From assembly GCA_910588695.1 (NCBI GenBank), contig CAJUOV010000002.1, positions 84,562-148,561 of the forward strand: a stretch of DNA of 64,000 nt, read 5' to 3'. Below are positions 7,405 to 16,236 of this stretch, piece after piece. Made by a program: the position numbers and the translations under genes. Origin of the DNA: an uncultured Christensenellaceae bacterium. Lineage in GTDB: Bacteria; Bacillota; Clostridia; Christensenellales; Borkfalkiaceae. The notes below the pieces were generated by a model. The model made no database searches. It worked only from the letters and a program-made list of their open reading frames with translations, and was not told the origin of the DNA. The number at the start of each line of letters is the position of its first letter. Positions within the stretch are counted from its first letter, which is position 1.

Positions 7405-9485
7405 ATTGCGACCCCGTCCGGAACAAAGAGAACCCGCCGCGCGCCCCAATCCACGGCGGCGACTTTTACGCGGATCCGATCTCCGATCCGATAAGAGTTT
7501 TTTGTTCCTCGAAGTAAAAATTTCGATTCGATCAGTTCGTAGCTGTCATCAGGCAGCGTTTCGAGAGGGATCAATCCCTCGACGGTATTTTTCAGTTCTG
7601 CAAATACCCCGAAAGCGGTCACGCCGGAAACGGTCGCTTCATACGATTCCCCGATTTTTTCCGACATATATTTTACGATATAGAGCGCGTCTACGTCGCG
7701 TTCCGCGCTTTCGGCGTTTCTTTCGCAGGCAGAGGATTGCACGGCTGCCTCCTGAACAAATTTTTCGTATTTGGTTCCCGATTTCCCGCCCTGCAAAAGA
7801 TAATCCTTAATGATGCGGTGTATCGCCAGATCGGGATAGCGGCGGATGGGGGACGTAAAATGGCAGTAACATTCGGATGCGAGCCCGAAATGTCCGAGGT
7901 TTTCGGGCGAGTAGGCCGCTTTCATCATCGAGCGCAGCATTACGCGGTTGATCACGGGATAAGCGGGCAGATTACGGGAGAGCTGCAAAACTTTTTTGAA
8001 GTCTTGCGGATTGACGTTTTCGGGATCGAATTGTACCGAAATCCCGAGATCGCGCAAAAATTCCGAGAAAGCGTTCGCCTTTTCGGGCGACGGACGCTCG
8101 TGAATGCGGTAAATAAAGGGCATTTCGGCTTCCTGCATCAACGTCGCAACGCTCTCGTTTGCAAGCACCATGAACTGTTCGATCATTTCGTGAGAAATGC
8201 TTCTCTCATATTCCGGAATGGATATTTTTCCGTTGTCGAAGAGAATTTTCGTTTCTTTTACGTCGAGTTCCACGCCGCCTTTTCGCTCTCTTGCGCGTTT
8301 CAGAATTTTTGTGAGAGTGACTGCGTCGGCGACGAAATCGGTAAGATCGGGATATTTTTCCCGCGTCTTTCTGTCGCCTTCGCTGATTGCAGTCACGTCC
8401 GTATAGGTCATACGGTGGCGGGAACGGATCACGGAAGGGACGATTTTTTTTGATATAACTTTACCCGTTTCAGAAATCGTCATGAGACAAGAAAGGGTAT
8501 GGCGGTCTGCGCCTTCGTTGAGGGAACAGATATTGTTGGATAACGCTTTGGGAAGCATGGGAAGTACGCGGTCGGGGAAATAGACGCTCGTTCCGCGCGC
8601 ATACGCTTCCTTGTCGAGAACGCCGCCGCGTGCAACGTAATGCGTAACGTCGGCGATGTGCACGCCGAGATAATACTTATCGCCTTTTTTTTCGAGAGAG
8701 ATCGCATCGTCGATGTCGCGGGTATCTTCGCCGTCTATCGTTATTATCAGCTCGTTTCTCAGGTCGAGACGGGCGGAAAAATCGTTGACGGGTTTTGCAG
8801 CTTGTCTTTCCGCTTCGGCAATCACATCGTCGGGAAATTCTTCCCGCAGAGAGTGGCTGCGGATGAGCGCGGTTTCTTCCACGAAAAAGTCGCCGTCCTC
8901 GCCCAAGACTTCGATGATTTCTCCGCTTACGCCCCGTTCGCCGTAGTCTATGATCCGCGCGATAGCCTTCATGCCGTTTTTGCAGTTTTTCGACTTACCG
9001 GCAGGGATAAATACCGATTCCGTAAATTTTTTGTCGTCGGGCAGAAGGGTGCCGAAACGGGAATTGCCGCGATAGACTCCAACGATTTCTTTTTTCCCTC
9101 GGGAAAGTACGGCAAGAATTTCGCCCTCGTCTCCGTTTCTTCCGCCCACGCCGCAGGCAAGAACTCTGTCCGTATGCAGAGCGCCGTTCAAAGCGCGGCG
9201 GGGGATAAAGAGGTCCGAAAGTTTTTTATCGTCCGGTATAAAAAATCCGAATCCGCGTTCGTTTGCCGATAATACGCCCTCTTTTGCATGAAACTGTTCT
9301 TTTGTTCCGTAGCGGAAAGAAGAGTCGCGCAAAATCGCGCCTTCTCTGTAAAGTTCGTCGAGCATACGAAAAAGACCGGCTTTGTCCTTTTGGGAAAGAC
9401 GAAGTTTTTTCGCGATTTGTTCACCCGAATTCAGCGAAAAAGTTCCGTCTTTGATTTTTTTTAAGATTGTCTGTTTGGCGTTCAA
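7401..9485 (-). CDS. rnr: ribonuclease R
   Basis: Processive 3'-5' exoribonuclease of the RNB family, 694 residues. In order: N-terminal winged helix (residues 1-65), cold-shock domain, RNB catalytic domain with the metal-binding motif GEDTRDIDDAISLE near residue 250, and a C-terminal S1 domain (EATVSGVTAFGVFAEL). The start is a TTG (complement of 9483-9485) preceded by GGGAG. It acts with SmpB/tmRNA in rescue of stalled ribosomes and in structured-RNA decay. It is downstream of secG with a 96-base gap holding a hairpin. Confidence 0.96.
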   Translation of the reverse strand: MNAKQTILKKIKDGTFSLNSGEQIAKKLRLSQKDKAGLFRMLDELYREGAILRDSSFRYGTKEQFHAKEGVLSANERGFGFFIPDDKKLSDLFIPRRALNGALHTDRVLACGVGGRNGDEGEILAVLSRGKKEIVGVYRGNSRFGTLLPDDKKFTESVFIPAGKSKNCKNGMKAIARIIDYGERGVSGEIIEVLGEDGDFFVEETALIRSHSLREEFPDDVIAEAERQAAKPVNDFSARLDLRNELIITIDGEDTRDIDDAISLEKKGDKYYLGVHIADVTHYVARGGVLDKEAYARGTSVYFPDRVLPMLPKALSNNICSLNEGADRHTLSCLMTISETGKVISKKIVPSVIRSRHRMTYTDVTAISEGDRKTREKYPDLTDFVADAVTLTKILKRARERKGGVELDVKETKILFDNGKISIPEYERSISHEMIEQFMVLANESVATLMQEAEMPFIYRIHERPSPEKANAFSEFLRDLGISVQFDPENVNPQDFKKVLQLSRNLPAYPVINRVMLRSMMKAAYSPENLGHFGLASECYCHFTSPIRRYPDLAIHRIIKDYLLQGGKSGTKYEKFVQEAAVQSSACERNAESAERDVDALYIVKYMSEKIGESYEATVSGVTAFGVFAELKNTVEGLIPLETLPDDSYELIESKFLLRGTKNSYRIGDRIRVKVAAVDWGARRVLFVPDGVAI

Positions 9486-9532
9486 GTTATCTCCCGTCCG
9501 CTTTACGCGGAAAAAGTTCTATATAAAATTAC

Positions 9533-9558
9533 ACGGGCAACTCGGTAGAGCCGCCCGT
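9533..9558 (-). other. hairpin between secG and rnr
   Basis: Outer stem ACGGGC/GCCCGT with an inner CTC/GAG pairing. On the minus strand it is followed by a poor T run, so it may be a partial terminator or processing site lowering rnr relative to secG. Confidence 0.4.
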
Positions 9559-9581
9559 AACTAAAATTTCTTCTGTGAAAA

Positions 9582-9902
9582 TCAGGTCCAGATTCCCTCG
9601 AATTGCAATACAAAGAATATAATCGCAAAAAGGGCAAGGATTCCGAGACAGATATAAGTCGCAAGTTTGAGCTTGGATTCCGTCGATCTGCCTTTGTTTT
9701 TTCCGTAGAAAGTTTCGCTCGAACCGCCGAGTGCGTCGATTCCCTGCGAATTACCGGGTTGCAGCATTACAAGAATGATTGCGGCAAGCGCGGCAACGCC
9801 CATGAGTACAATGAGTACGATGCTGATGATGCGGTAAGTGTTATAGAGGGGAGCTGTGCTCGCAGGAATGAGTAAATTCTCGATTAGTGACTTTACGTTC
9901 AT
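9582..9902 (-). CDS. secG: preprotein translocase subunit SecG
   Basis: Small SecYEG channel subunit, 106 residues. Two membrane helices are visible (about residues 25-47 and 82-101) separated by a loop with the family motif LQPGNSQGIDALGGSSETFYGKNKG. The N-terminal extension of about 20 residues before the first helix is longer than in many homologues. AAGGAA precedes the ATG. It is the first gene of the secG-rnr-smpB group. Confidence 0.95.
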   Translation of the reverse strand: MNVKSLIENLLIPASTAPLYNTYRIISIVLIVLMGVAALAAIILVMLQPGNSQGIDALGGSSETFYGKNKGRSTESKLKLATYICLGILALFAIIFFVLQFEGIWT

Positions 9903-9935
9903 ATTCCGATTCCTTTTCTCAAAAATTCACATCAA

Positions 9936-9964
9936 AGTATAACATATCGTTTCGGAAAAAACAA
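9936..9964 (-). promoter_or_regulatory. probable sigma-A promoter of secG
   Basis: TTGTTT (complement of 9959-9964) and TATACT (complement of 9936-9941), 17 bases apart. The -35 is weak. Confidence 0.55.
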
Positions 9965-9986
9965 CTTATTTTAAGCAGGTTTTTGC

Positions 9987-10017
9987 AAAAACAAAAAAAA
10001 CCTCCCGAAACGGGAGG
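9987..10017 (-). terminator. intrinsic terminator after the lipoprotein gene
   Basis: Stem CCTCCCG/CGGGAGG with a 3-base loop at 10001-10017. On the minus strand it is followed by eight Ts. Confidence 0.9.
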
Positions 10018-10025
10018 CTGATTTT

Positions 10026-10442
10026 TTATTTGCTTGATTTGAAAACATCGTTCCCGCCGCCTAAAGGGGTGTAGAATACGAGAACGCAGTTTCCGTTGAT
10101 GAACTCCGAGTTCTGCGCGTCTTTAACAATTCCCTTGAGCGTTTCGCTTTCGCTGATTTTCTTTTCCATCTCTTCGGTGGAGTTGAATTCGAGAATCACA
10201 ACATAGTTGAGAGCGGAGTCGTCTTTGCCGAGAGCATGAATGGTGCAAACGCTCTTATAATCTTCTCCGAGCGCTTTGGTAAGCAAAGCCTCCTGCAAAT
10301 TTACGAGATCTTTGTTTTCCGACCAGCCTTCGTTTTTGAATTTCTTTTCGATTCCGCCGTAGGTCGAACAAGCGCAGAACGTGACGAGCATGAGAAGCGC
10401 AAGCCCGATGGAACTGAAAATCGCCGCAAGTTTCTTTTTCAT
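10026..10442 (-). CDS. putative lipoprotein, unknown function
   Basis: A 138-residue protein with a lysine-rich N-terminus, a hydrophobic helix (residues 10-22) and a lipobox-like FCAC in which C25 would be lipidated, so it is probably anchored on the outer face of the membrane. The mature part has a KKFKNEGW segment and a strand-rich middle (YVVILEFNSTEEMEKKI) but no motif I recognise. It is a single-gene unit with a consensus promoter and its own terminator, divergent from the aroK-like gene. Confidence 0.75.
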   Translation of the reverse strand: MKKKLAAIFSSIGLALLMLVTFCACSTYGGIEKKFKNEGWSENKDLVNLQEALLTKALGEDYKSVCTIHALGKDDSALNYVVILEFNSTEEMEKKISESETLKGIVKDAQNSEFINGNCVLVFYTPLGGGNDVFKSSK

Positions 10443-10471
10443 AAACAGCCTCCGATAATTTGATTAACTAG

Positions 10472-10500
10472 ATTATATTACTTCATGAACAAATTGTCAA
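10472..10500 (-). promoter_or_regulatory. sigma-A promoter of the lipoprotein gene
   Basis: TTGACA (complement of 10495-10500) and TATAAT (complement of 10472-10477) with a 17-base spacer, a perfect consensus. A leader of about 23 bases carries GGAGG. Confidence 0.88.
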
Positions 10501-10551
10501 GTATAAAACAAAAAAATATCCGAAAAAATTTTCCGTTGCGCCCGTGCGGGT

Positions 10552-10580
10552 TTGACAATTCGATTCCTTACCATTATAAT
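10552..10580 (+). promoter_or_regulatory. sigma-A promoter of the aroK-gltX-thyA-folA-typA group
   Basis: TTGACA at 10552-10557 and TATAAT at 10575-10580, 17-base spacer. Only 8 bases separate the -10 from the aroK ATG, so the message should be leaderless or nearly so. Confidence 0.88.
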
Positions 10581-10588
10581 AAAAAGGT

Positions 10589-11089
10589 ATGAAAAATGTG
10601 GTGCTAATCGGAATGCCTTCTTCCGGTAAAAGTACGATCGGCGCGCTTCTTGCCGAGAAAATCGGTTTCGGCTTTATCGACAGTGATTTGATCATTCGCG
10701 GAATCGAAGGGAAGTTTCTATCGGAGATCATAAAGGAGCGTGGTACGGACGGCTTTCTCGATCTGGAAGAAAGGATCAATGCGGGACTCGACGTATCCCG
10801 ATGCGTGATTGCAACGGGAGGCAGCGTCGTCTATTCCGATTTTGCAATGAAACGGTTGAAGCAAAAGGGGAAGTGCGTTTATCTTAAAATCGGAATCGAC
10901 GAGATAAAACGGCGTATTCCCGATCTTGTACGGCGGGGCGTGGTGATGCGCGGAACGCTGACTTGCGTGGAAGATTTATATGCGGAACGGATCCCTCTCT
11001 ATGAAGAATATGCGGATGTTTCGGTAGACTGCTGCCGTAAAACGGCAGAGCAGATCGCGGAAGAAATTATTTTGAAAATATCGGAGTAA
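10589..11089 (+). CDS. shikimate kinase-like P-loop kinase
   Basis: P-loop kinase of 166 residues resembling AroK, which phosphorylates shikimate in aromatic amino acid synthesis. Walker A is GMPSSGKST (residues 8-16), the DSD motif is at 31-33, ATGGS at 75-79 replaces ATGGG, and the lid/substrate region reads ERIPLYEEYAD near 133. The arginine usual in the substrate motif (FRxxE) is leucine here (FLDLEE, residues 56-61), so the substrate may differ. aroA lies 9 kb away. No Shine-Dalgarno is needed if the message is leaderless. gltX follows after 2 bases. Confidence 0.75.
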   Translation: MKNVVLIGMPSSGKSTIGALLAEKIGFGFIDSDLIIRGIEGKFLSEIIKERGTDGFLDLEERINAGLDVSRCVIATGGSVVYSDFAMKRLKQKGKCVYLKIGIDEIKRRIPDLVRRGVVMRGTLTCVEDLYAERIPLYEEYADVSVDCCRKTAEQIAEEIILKISE

Positions 11090-11091
11090 AA

Positions 11092-12732
11092 ATGGACTAT
11101 CAAAAACTTGCGGAACGCCTTTTGCCTGAGAGTTATCCGCCGCTTGCGTATTATGAAGAAAAATATCCGCCCCGTGCGATTGCAAAAGGTGCGGAAGTAA
11201 CCCGTCTCGCGCCTTCGCCTACTGGATTTATTCATCTCGGTAATTTGTTTGTGGCGATTGCAAATGAAAGAATCGCGCATTTGAGCGGCGGCGTCATGTA
11301 TCTGAGAATCGAGGATACCGATGAAAAGCGGAGAGTGGACGGCGCGGTCGAAGCGGTCAAAAGCGCGCTTCGCTATTTTTCCATTCGTTTCGACGAAGGG
11401 GCTGAGATCGGGGGCGACAACACGTATGCGCCTTGGTATCAGCGTCAGCGCGCAGATATTTACCGCGCATTTGTCAAAGACCTTATTGCGCGCGGAAAGG
11501 CGTATCCCTGTTTTTGTACGGAAGAAGAACTTTCTTCGCTTCGGGACAGGCAGACGCAGGAGAAGAAGATCACCGGATATTACGGCGAATACGCCCGTTG
11601 CCGCAATCTGACGGAAGACGAGATTTATAAAAATCTCGACGCGGGAAAACCTTTTGTGATTCGTTTGAGGTCGGAGGGGAATCCCGAACGCAAAATTACC
11701 TTTCATGACGAGATCAAAGGTGACATTACGGTCACGGAAAACGATCAGGACGTCGTCATTCTGAAAAGCGATAAAATTCCGACATATCACTTTGCGCACG
11801 CGATCGACGATCATTTTATGCGTACCACTCTTGTCATTCGCGGCGAAGAGTGGCTTGCGTCGCTTCCCATTCACTTGGAGCTGTTTTCCGTGTTGGGGTT
11901 CCCGCTTCCGCGCTACGGACATAACTGTTCGCTCATGAAGCAGGACGGTGAAACAAGGAGGAAATTGAGCAAGCGTAAAGACCCCGAGCTCTCCCTTGAA
12001 TTTTACCGTCAGGAGGGGTATTTCCCGCGGGCGGTGCGCGTATATATGCTCACCCTCCTCAATTCCAACTTTGAGGAATGGTATCGGAAAAATCCCGAAA
12101 AACAGCTTGAAGAATTTCCGTTTTCCGTGAAAAAGATGGGCAGGAGCGGCGCGCTTTTCGATCTCGATAAACTCAACGATATCTCCAAAAACGAACTTTC
12201 GTCGCTCTCTGCGGAAGAAATGTTCGGCTTTTTGAAAGAGTGGGCGGACGAATACGGAAGCGAAGAGCAGAAACAATATTTTTCCGATCGTGATTATCTG
12301 CTGAAAATTCTTACTTTGGTCATGGGGATCGGCGGCAAAAAGCGTAGAAAGGATATTATGACGGCGCGTCAGAGCATGGATTTGATCTCTTATTTCTTCG
12401 GCGTTTCCGAAAGATCGGATGAATACCGTGTAGACGATAAAACGAAGCGGGATATTCTTATTGCGTTTTTAGAAACATACGACGAAAAGGACGATTCACA
12501 AGCGTGGTTTTCCAAAGTCAAAGAGGTCGCGGCAAAGCTCGGTTTCGCTGCGGAAATGCGGGACTATAAAGAGAATCCGTCCGCTTATAAAGGGAGCGTT
12601 TCGGATATTGCGGAAGTGTTGCGTATCGCCGTAACGGGTAGGGCGAACAGTCCGGATCTGTGGACGGTGATGCAGATTATGGGTGCGAATGAAACGAAAA
12701 AACGCATTCGGGAGGCGGTCGAAACGAAATGA
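11092..12732 (+). CDS. gltX: glutamate--tRNA ligase
   Basis: Class I aminoacyl-tRNA synthetase charging tRNA-Glu, 546 residues. The ATP-site signature reads SPTGFIHLGN near residue 41 (HIGH-type) and the second signature KLSKRKDPE near 294 (KMSKS-type). The catalytic core and the C-terminal anticodon-binding helices (ending near WTVMQIMGANETKKRI) are both present. It is somewhat longer than the classical 480-residue enzyme. A non-discriminating role cannot be judged from sequence alone. It lies 2 bases after the kinase and overlaps thyA by 4 bases (ATGA). Confidence 0.92.
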   Translation: MDYQKLAERLLPESYPPLAYYEEKYPPRAIAKGAEVTRLAPSPTGFIHLGNLFVAIANERIAHLSGGVMYLRIEDTDEKRRVDGAVEAVKSALRYFSIRFDEGAEIGGDNTYAPWYQRQRADIYRAFVKDLIARGKAYPCFCTEEELSSLRDRQTQEKKITGYYGEYARCRNLTEDEIYKNLDAGKPFVIRLRSEGNPERKITFHDEIKGDITVTENDQDVVILKSDKIPTYHFAHAIDDHFMRTTLVIRGEEWLASLPIHLELFSVLGFPLPRYGHNCSLMKQDGETRRKLSKRKDPELSLEFYRQEGYFPRAVRVYMLTLLNSNFEEWYRKNPEKQLEEFPFSVKKMGRSGALFDLDKLNDISKNELSSLSAEEMFGFLKEWADEYGSEEQKQYFSDRDYLLKILTLVMGIGGKKRRKDIMTARQSMDLISYFFGVSERSDEYRVDDKTKRDILIAFLETYDEKDDSQAWFSKVKEVAAKLGFAAEMRDYKENPSAYKGSVSDIAEVLRIAVTGRANSPDLWTVMQIMGANETKKRIREAVETK

Positions 12733-13559
12733 GCAGAGCAGACGAGATTTTTATCGGGAATTGCAAAGATATTATTCGGAATGGCGTATGGGATACGGAA
12801 CTTGACGTCCGTCCCCGATGGGAGGACGGCGCGCCCGCGCATACCGTAAAAAAATTCGGGATTGTCAACCGTTATAATTTGCAGGAAGAATTTCCGATTT
12901 TAACGATCCGACGCACGGCGTTTAAGTCCTGCGTGGACGAGCTTCTTTGGATCTGGCAGAAAAAGAGCAATAATATTCACGACTTAAAGTCGCATATCTG
13001 GGATAGCTGGGCGGACGAAAAAGGCAGTATCGGCAAGGCTTACGGGTATCAGCTCGGAAAAAAAGCGATTTATAAAGAGGGGGAATTCGATCAGGTGGAT
13101 CGAGTTCTGTTCGATCTGAAACATAATCCCGCGTCGCGCAGGATTATGACGAATATCTATAATTTCGAGGACTTGCACGAAATGAATCTTTATCCGTGCG
13201 CCTATTCTATGACGTTCAATGTTTCGGGCGATACGCTTAACGGGATTCTGAATCAGCGTTCCAACGATATGCTGACGGCAAATAACTGGAACGTCGTACA
13301 GTATGCGGTGCTTCTTATCATGTTTGCCAAGGTCAGCGGTTTCAAGGCAGGGGAACTTGTGCATGTGATTGCGGACGCCCATCTCTATGACAGACATCTG
13401 CCGATCGTGGAGGAAGTGATGAAAAATCCGTTAAAGCCCGCGCCGAAACTTGTCGTCGATCCTTCCGTGACGAATTTTTATGACTTCACGGTGGATTCGT
13501 TCGAACTGAAAGATTACGATTATTCCAAACTTGAAACAAAAATACCGGTGGCAATATGA
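12729..13559 (+). CDS. thyA: thymidylate synthase
   Basis: Makes dTMP from dUMP with methylenetetrahydrofolate, 276 residues. Catalytic C157 sits in LYPCAYSMTF and the phosphate/dUMP motif is NQRSND near 176-181. The usual PCH and the following Q are replaced (C157 is followed by A-Y), an unusual variant. It overlaps gltX by 4 bases and is translationally coupled to folA (ATGA), which regenerates the folate cofactor. It needs the dUMP that dCMP deaminase at 4.2 kb supplies. Confidence 0.92.
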   Translation: MSRADEIFIGNCKDIIRNGVWDTELDVRPRWEDGAPAHTVKKFGIVNRYNLQEEFPILTIRRTAFKSCVDELLWIWQKKSNNIHDLKSHIWDSWADEKGSIGKAYGYQLGKKAIYKEGEFDQVDRVLFDLKHNPASRRIMTNIYNFEDLHEMNLYPCAYSMTFNVSGDTLNGILNQRSNDMLTANNWNVVQYAVLLIMFAKVSGFKAGELVHVIADAHLYDRHLPIVEEVMKNPLKPAPKLVVDPSVTNFYDFTVDSFELKDYDYSKLETKIPVAI

Positions 13560-14056
13560 AAGCGATTTTTCACGCAGACAGAAATTGGGGGATCGGAAAA
13601 AGCAACGATTTGATGTTTTCTCTGCCCAAGGATATGAAATTTTTCCGCGAAACGACGAAGGGAAAGGTCGTTGTGATGGGACTGAATACGTTAAAATCCT
13701 TCCCCGACGGTAAGCCGCTCAAAAACAGAGTCAACATCGTGCTCAGTCTCGAAGATGTGGATGAAGATGTGATTACGGTTCACAATTTTGAGGAGTTATT
13801 CGAAGAGCTTGAAAAATATCCCGCAGACGACGTGTTCGTAATCGGCGGCGCAAGCGTGTACAGAGCGCTGATTCCCTATTGTACCGACGTGCTTGTAACG
13901 AAAGTCGACGCCTCGGGCGGAGCGGATACTTTTGTTCCGAATCTCGATGAGGAAGAGGGTTTCCGTCTGGAATTTGAGAGCGAACCGCAGAACGACAACG
14001 GATACACAATCAGGTTCTGCACTTATCACAACGATGTTCCGAAAGAGGTAAAATAG
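13556..14056 (+). CDS. folA: dihydrofolate reductase
   Basis: NADPH-dependent reduction of dihydrofolate, 166 residues. N-terminal active-site segment NWGIGKSNDL (residues 9-18), nucleotide-binding MGLNTLKSFP (near 42), and VFVIGGASVYRALIPYCTDVLVTKV (near 93) match the family. The tryptophan after DL in many enzymes is absent (DLMFSLP). It is coupled to thyA by a 4-base overlap, and typA starts directly after its stop codon. Confidence 0.93.
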   Translation: MKAIFHADRNWGIGKSNDLMFSLPKDMKFFRETTKGKVVVMGLNTLKSFPDGKPLKNRVNIVLSLEDVDEDVITVHNFEELFEELEKYPADDVFVIGGASVYRALIPYCTDVLVTKVDASGGADTFVPNLDEEEGFRLEFESEPQNDNGYTIRFCTYHNDVPKEVK

Positions 14057-15883
14057 ATGAAGAGAGAAGATTTAAGAAACATAGCAATCATCGCGCACGT
14101 CGATCACGGAAAAACGACGCTCGTCGATCAGATGCTGAAACAAGGCGGCACCTTCCGCGCCAATCAGGTTGTGGAGGATCGCGTCATGGACAGCGGCGCG
14201 TTGGAGCGCGAGCGCGGAATCACGATTCTTGCAAAGAATACTTCCATGCATTACAAAGGAATCAAGGTCAATATCGTGGATACTCCGGGGCATGCGGATT
14301 TTTCGGGAGAGGTGGAGCGCTCGCTGAAAATGGTTTCGGGCGTTCTTCTTCTGGTAGACGCGGCCGAGGGACCGATGCCGCAGACGCGTTTTGTTACGCA
14401 GAAAGCGCTGGAACTCGGGTTGAAGCTGATCATTGTTGTCAACAAGATCGACCGTCCGGACGCGCGGATCAAAGAAGTTGAAGACGAAGTCTTGGAGCTT
14501 TTGATGGATCTGAATGCTTCCGACGAGCAGCTCGACAGTCCTTTTGTCTATTGCTCGGGGAGAGAGGGCACGGCGTCGCTCGATTCGTCGCAAGCAGGCT
14601 CCGATCTTAAGCCGCTCTTTGATACCATTTTGTCGCATTTTCCTCCCTTGGAACTCGACGATAAGGGCGGAATGCAGATTCTTGTCTCGTCGATCGATTA
14701 TAACGAATATGTCGGGCGGATCGGAATCGGGCGGATCGAACGCGGCGTCGCGCGGCAGGGGCAGGAAGTTACCGTCTGTAATTATAATAAAAAAGATGTA
14801 AATTTGAAGGGAAAGCTTGTCAATCTCTATGAGATCGAGGGGTTGGAACGGGTTGCTTGCGAAAGCGCTTCCGCGGGAGACATCGTTTGTTTTTCGGGGC
14901 TTGAAAAAATCAATATCGGCGATACCGTCTGCGCTTCCGATTGCGTCGAGCCCGCGCCTTTCGTAAAAATTTCCGAGCCCACGGTGGAGATGATTTTTTC
15001 CGTTAACGATTCTCCCTTTGCGGGAAAAGAAGGCAAATTCGTCACAACGCGTCATTTACGGGAACGTCTGTACCGCGAACTGCTGCGCGATGTTTCGCTG
15101 CGCGTAGAGGATACCGACTCCGCAGACGCGTTCCGTGTTTCGGGCAGAGGTGAGATGCACCTCTCCATTTTGATCGAAACCATGCGGCGGGAGGGCTATG
15201 AATTTCAGGTCAGTTCTCCGAAGGTGCTGTTTAAGGAAGTGGACGGCGAACGTTACGAACCGGTAGATCGCCTGATCGCGGATGTTCCGGAAACAGTGAC
15301 GGGTCCCGTATTTCAGAGCATGGGGGAACGGAAGGGAGAGCTCGTTCATATGAGTGCGCTCGGTTCGCGTATGCGTCTCGAATTTCTTGTGCCTGCCCGC
15401 GGGCTCTTCGGATATAAAAGCGAGTTCCTCACGGATACCAAGGGCGAAGGCGTGATGAGTTCGGTGTTTTACGAATATCAGCCCTATAAGGGAGAACTGA
15501 CAAAATCTCGCGTCGGCTCGCTGGTTGCCTTTGAAACGGGGGAATCGGTCACATACGGGCTTTTCAATGCGCAGGGAAGGGGAACGCTCTTTATCGGTGC
15601 CGGAACTCCTGTCTACGAGGGCATGGTGATCGGATTCTCGCCCAAGGATGAAGACATCAATCTGAATGTTTGTAAGACAAAACATTTAACGAATACCCGA
15701 TCTTCGTCATCCGACGATGCGCTTCGTCTGATACCGCATAAGAAAATGAGCTTGGAAGAAGCGTTGGAATTCATCAAAGACGATGAGCTTTTGGAAATCA
15801 CGCCAAAGTCAGTACGTGTCAGAAAACGCATTCTGGATAGTGAATTGCGTGCAAAAGCACGTGCAAAGGCTAAATCGCAGTGA
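14057..15883 (+). CDS. typA: ribosome-associated GTPase TypA/BipA
   Basis: Translational GTPase involved in ribosome assembly and stress adaptation, 608 residues. G1 is AHVDHGKTTL near residue 13, the switch region RGITILAKNTS near 53, G3 DTPGHADF near 75, and G4 NKIDRPDAR near 129. EF-G-like domains III and V and the BipA-specific C-terminal domain follow (TKHLTNTRSSSSDDALRL). It starts immediately after the folA stop with GAGG upstream and is the last gene before the terminator at 15916-15943. Confidence 0.96.
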   Translation: MKREDLRNIAIIAHVDHGKTTLVDQMLKQGGTFRANQVVEDRVMDSGALERERGITILAKNTSMHYKGIKVNIVDTPGHADFSGEVERSLKMVSGVLLLVDAAEGPMPQTRFVTQKALELGLKLIIVVNKIDRPDARIKEVEDEVLELLMDLNASDEQLDSPFVYCSGREGTASLDSSQAGSDLKPLFDTILSHFPPLELDDKGGMQILVSSIDYNEYVGRIGIGRIERGVARQGQEVTVCNYNKKDVNLKGKLVNLYEIEGLERVACESASAGDIVCFSGLEKINIGDTVCASDCVEPAPFVKISEPTVEMIFSVNDSPFAGKEGKFVTTRHLRERLYRELLRDVSLRVEDTDSADAFRVSGRGEMHLSILIETMRREGYEFQVSSPKVLFKEVDGERYEPVDRLIADVPETVTGPVFQSMGERKGELVHMSALGSRMRLEFLVPARGLFGYKSEFLTDTKGEGVMSSVFYEYQPYKGELTKSRVGSLVAFETGESVTYGLFNAQGRGTLFIGAGTPVYEGMVIGFSPKDEDINLNVCKTKHLTNTRSSSSDDALRLIPHKKMSLEEALEFIKDDELLEITPKSVRVRKRILDSELRAKARAKAKSQ

Positions 15884-15890
15884 TTTATAT

Positions 15891-15909
15891 AGTATTATGT
15901 CAGACATAA
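15891..15909. repeat. dispersed palindrome, copy 1 (TTATGTCAGACATAA)
   Basis: Perfect 7-bp inverted repeat TTATGTC-A-GACATAA at 15895-15909, preceded by AGTA. The same unit occurs at 28061-28080 and 39403-39424. It lies 7 bases before the typA terminator. Confidence 0.8.
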
Positions 15910-15915
15910 AAAGAG

Positions 15916-15943
15916 AAATCCCGCATTCAGGCGGGATTTTTTT
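15916..15943 (+). terminator. intrinsic terminator after typA
   Basis: Stem AAATCCCGC/GCGGGATTT with a 6-base loop and a run of Ts. Confidence 0.92.
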
Positions 15944-15978
15944 GTGATATTTGCGTTTTTTTTACAATACAATGAAGT

Positions 15979-16236
15979 ATGCAAAACGAAACGAACAGCG
16001 TACTTACGATCGAGCAACAGAAAAAGATTTCTTTAACGGGAGTAGAGAGCGTAGACGCATTCTCCGACGCCGAGATTCGTCTGACCGTTGCGGGAAAGAG
16101 AATGCGGATCACCGGTTCCAATTTGAAGGTATTGACTTTTTCAAAGGGGAGCGGCGCGTTTGCGGCGGTCGGCGAAGTTTCTCTCGTTCGCTACGGCGGA
16201 GTGAAGGGGAAATTTTTTCAAAGGCTCTTCAAATGA
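15979..16236 (+). CDS. yabP: sporulation protein YabP
   Basis: YabP/YqfC family protein, 85 residues, made in the mother cell and needed for spore cortex or coat formation in Bacillus. The family pattern is visible: ISLTGVESVDAFSDAEIRLTVAGKRMRITGSNLKVLTF, followed by a glycine-rich GAFAAVGEVSLVRYGG. The gene order yabP-yabQ-divIC is the same as in Bacillus. No sigma-A promoter is clear in the 35-base gap after the terminator, and I could not assign a sigma-E promoter with confidence. The ATGA at its end couples it to yabQ. Confidence 0.85.
   Translation: MQNETNSVLTIEQQKKISLTGVESVDAFSDAEIRLTVAGKRMRITGSNLKVLTFSKGSGAFAAVGEVSLVRYGGVKGKFFQRLFK

Noticed and set aside
7405..7449. N-terminal extension of SmpB to 7449
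   Set aside because: The added residues lie inside rnr and are absent from the family; ATGA coupling at 7404 is the natural start.
9533..9558. tRNA-like GGTAGAGC segment between secG and rnr
   Set aside because: It resembles a D-arm, but there is no anticodon arm, T-arm or acceptor stem around it; treated as a hairpin.
10999..12276. Minus-strand open frame of 425 codons
   Set aside because: Antisense to gltX; Phe/Arg-rich composition typical of shadows.
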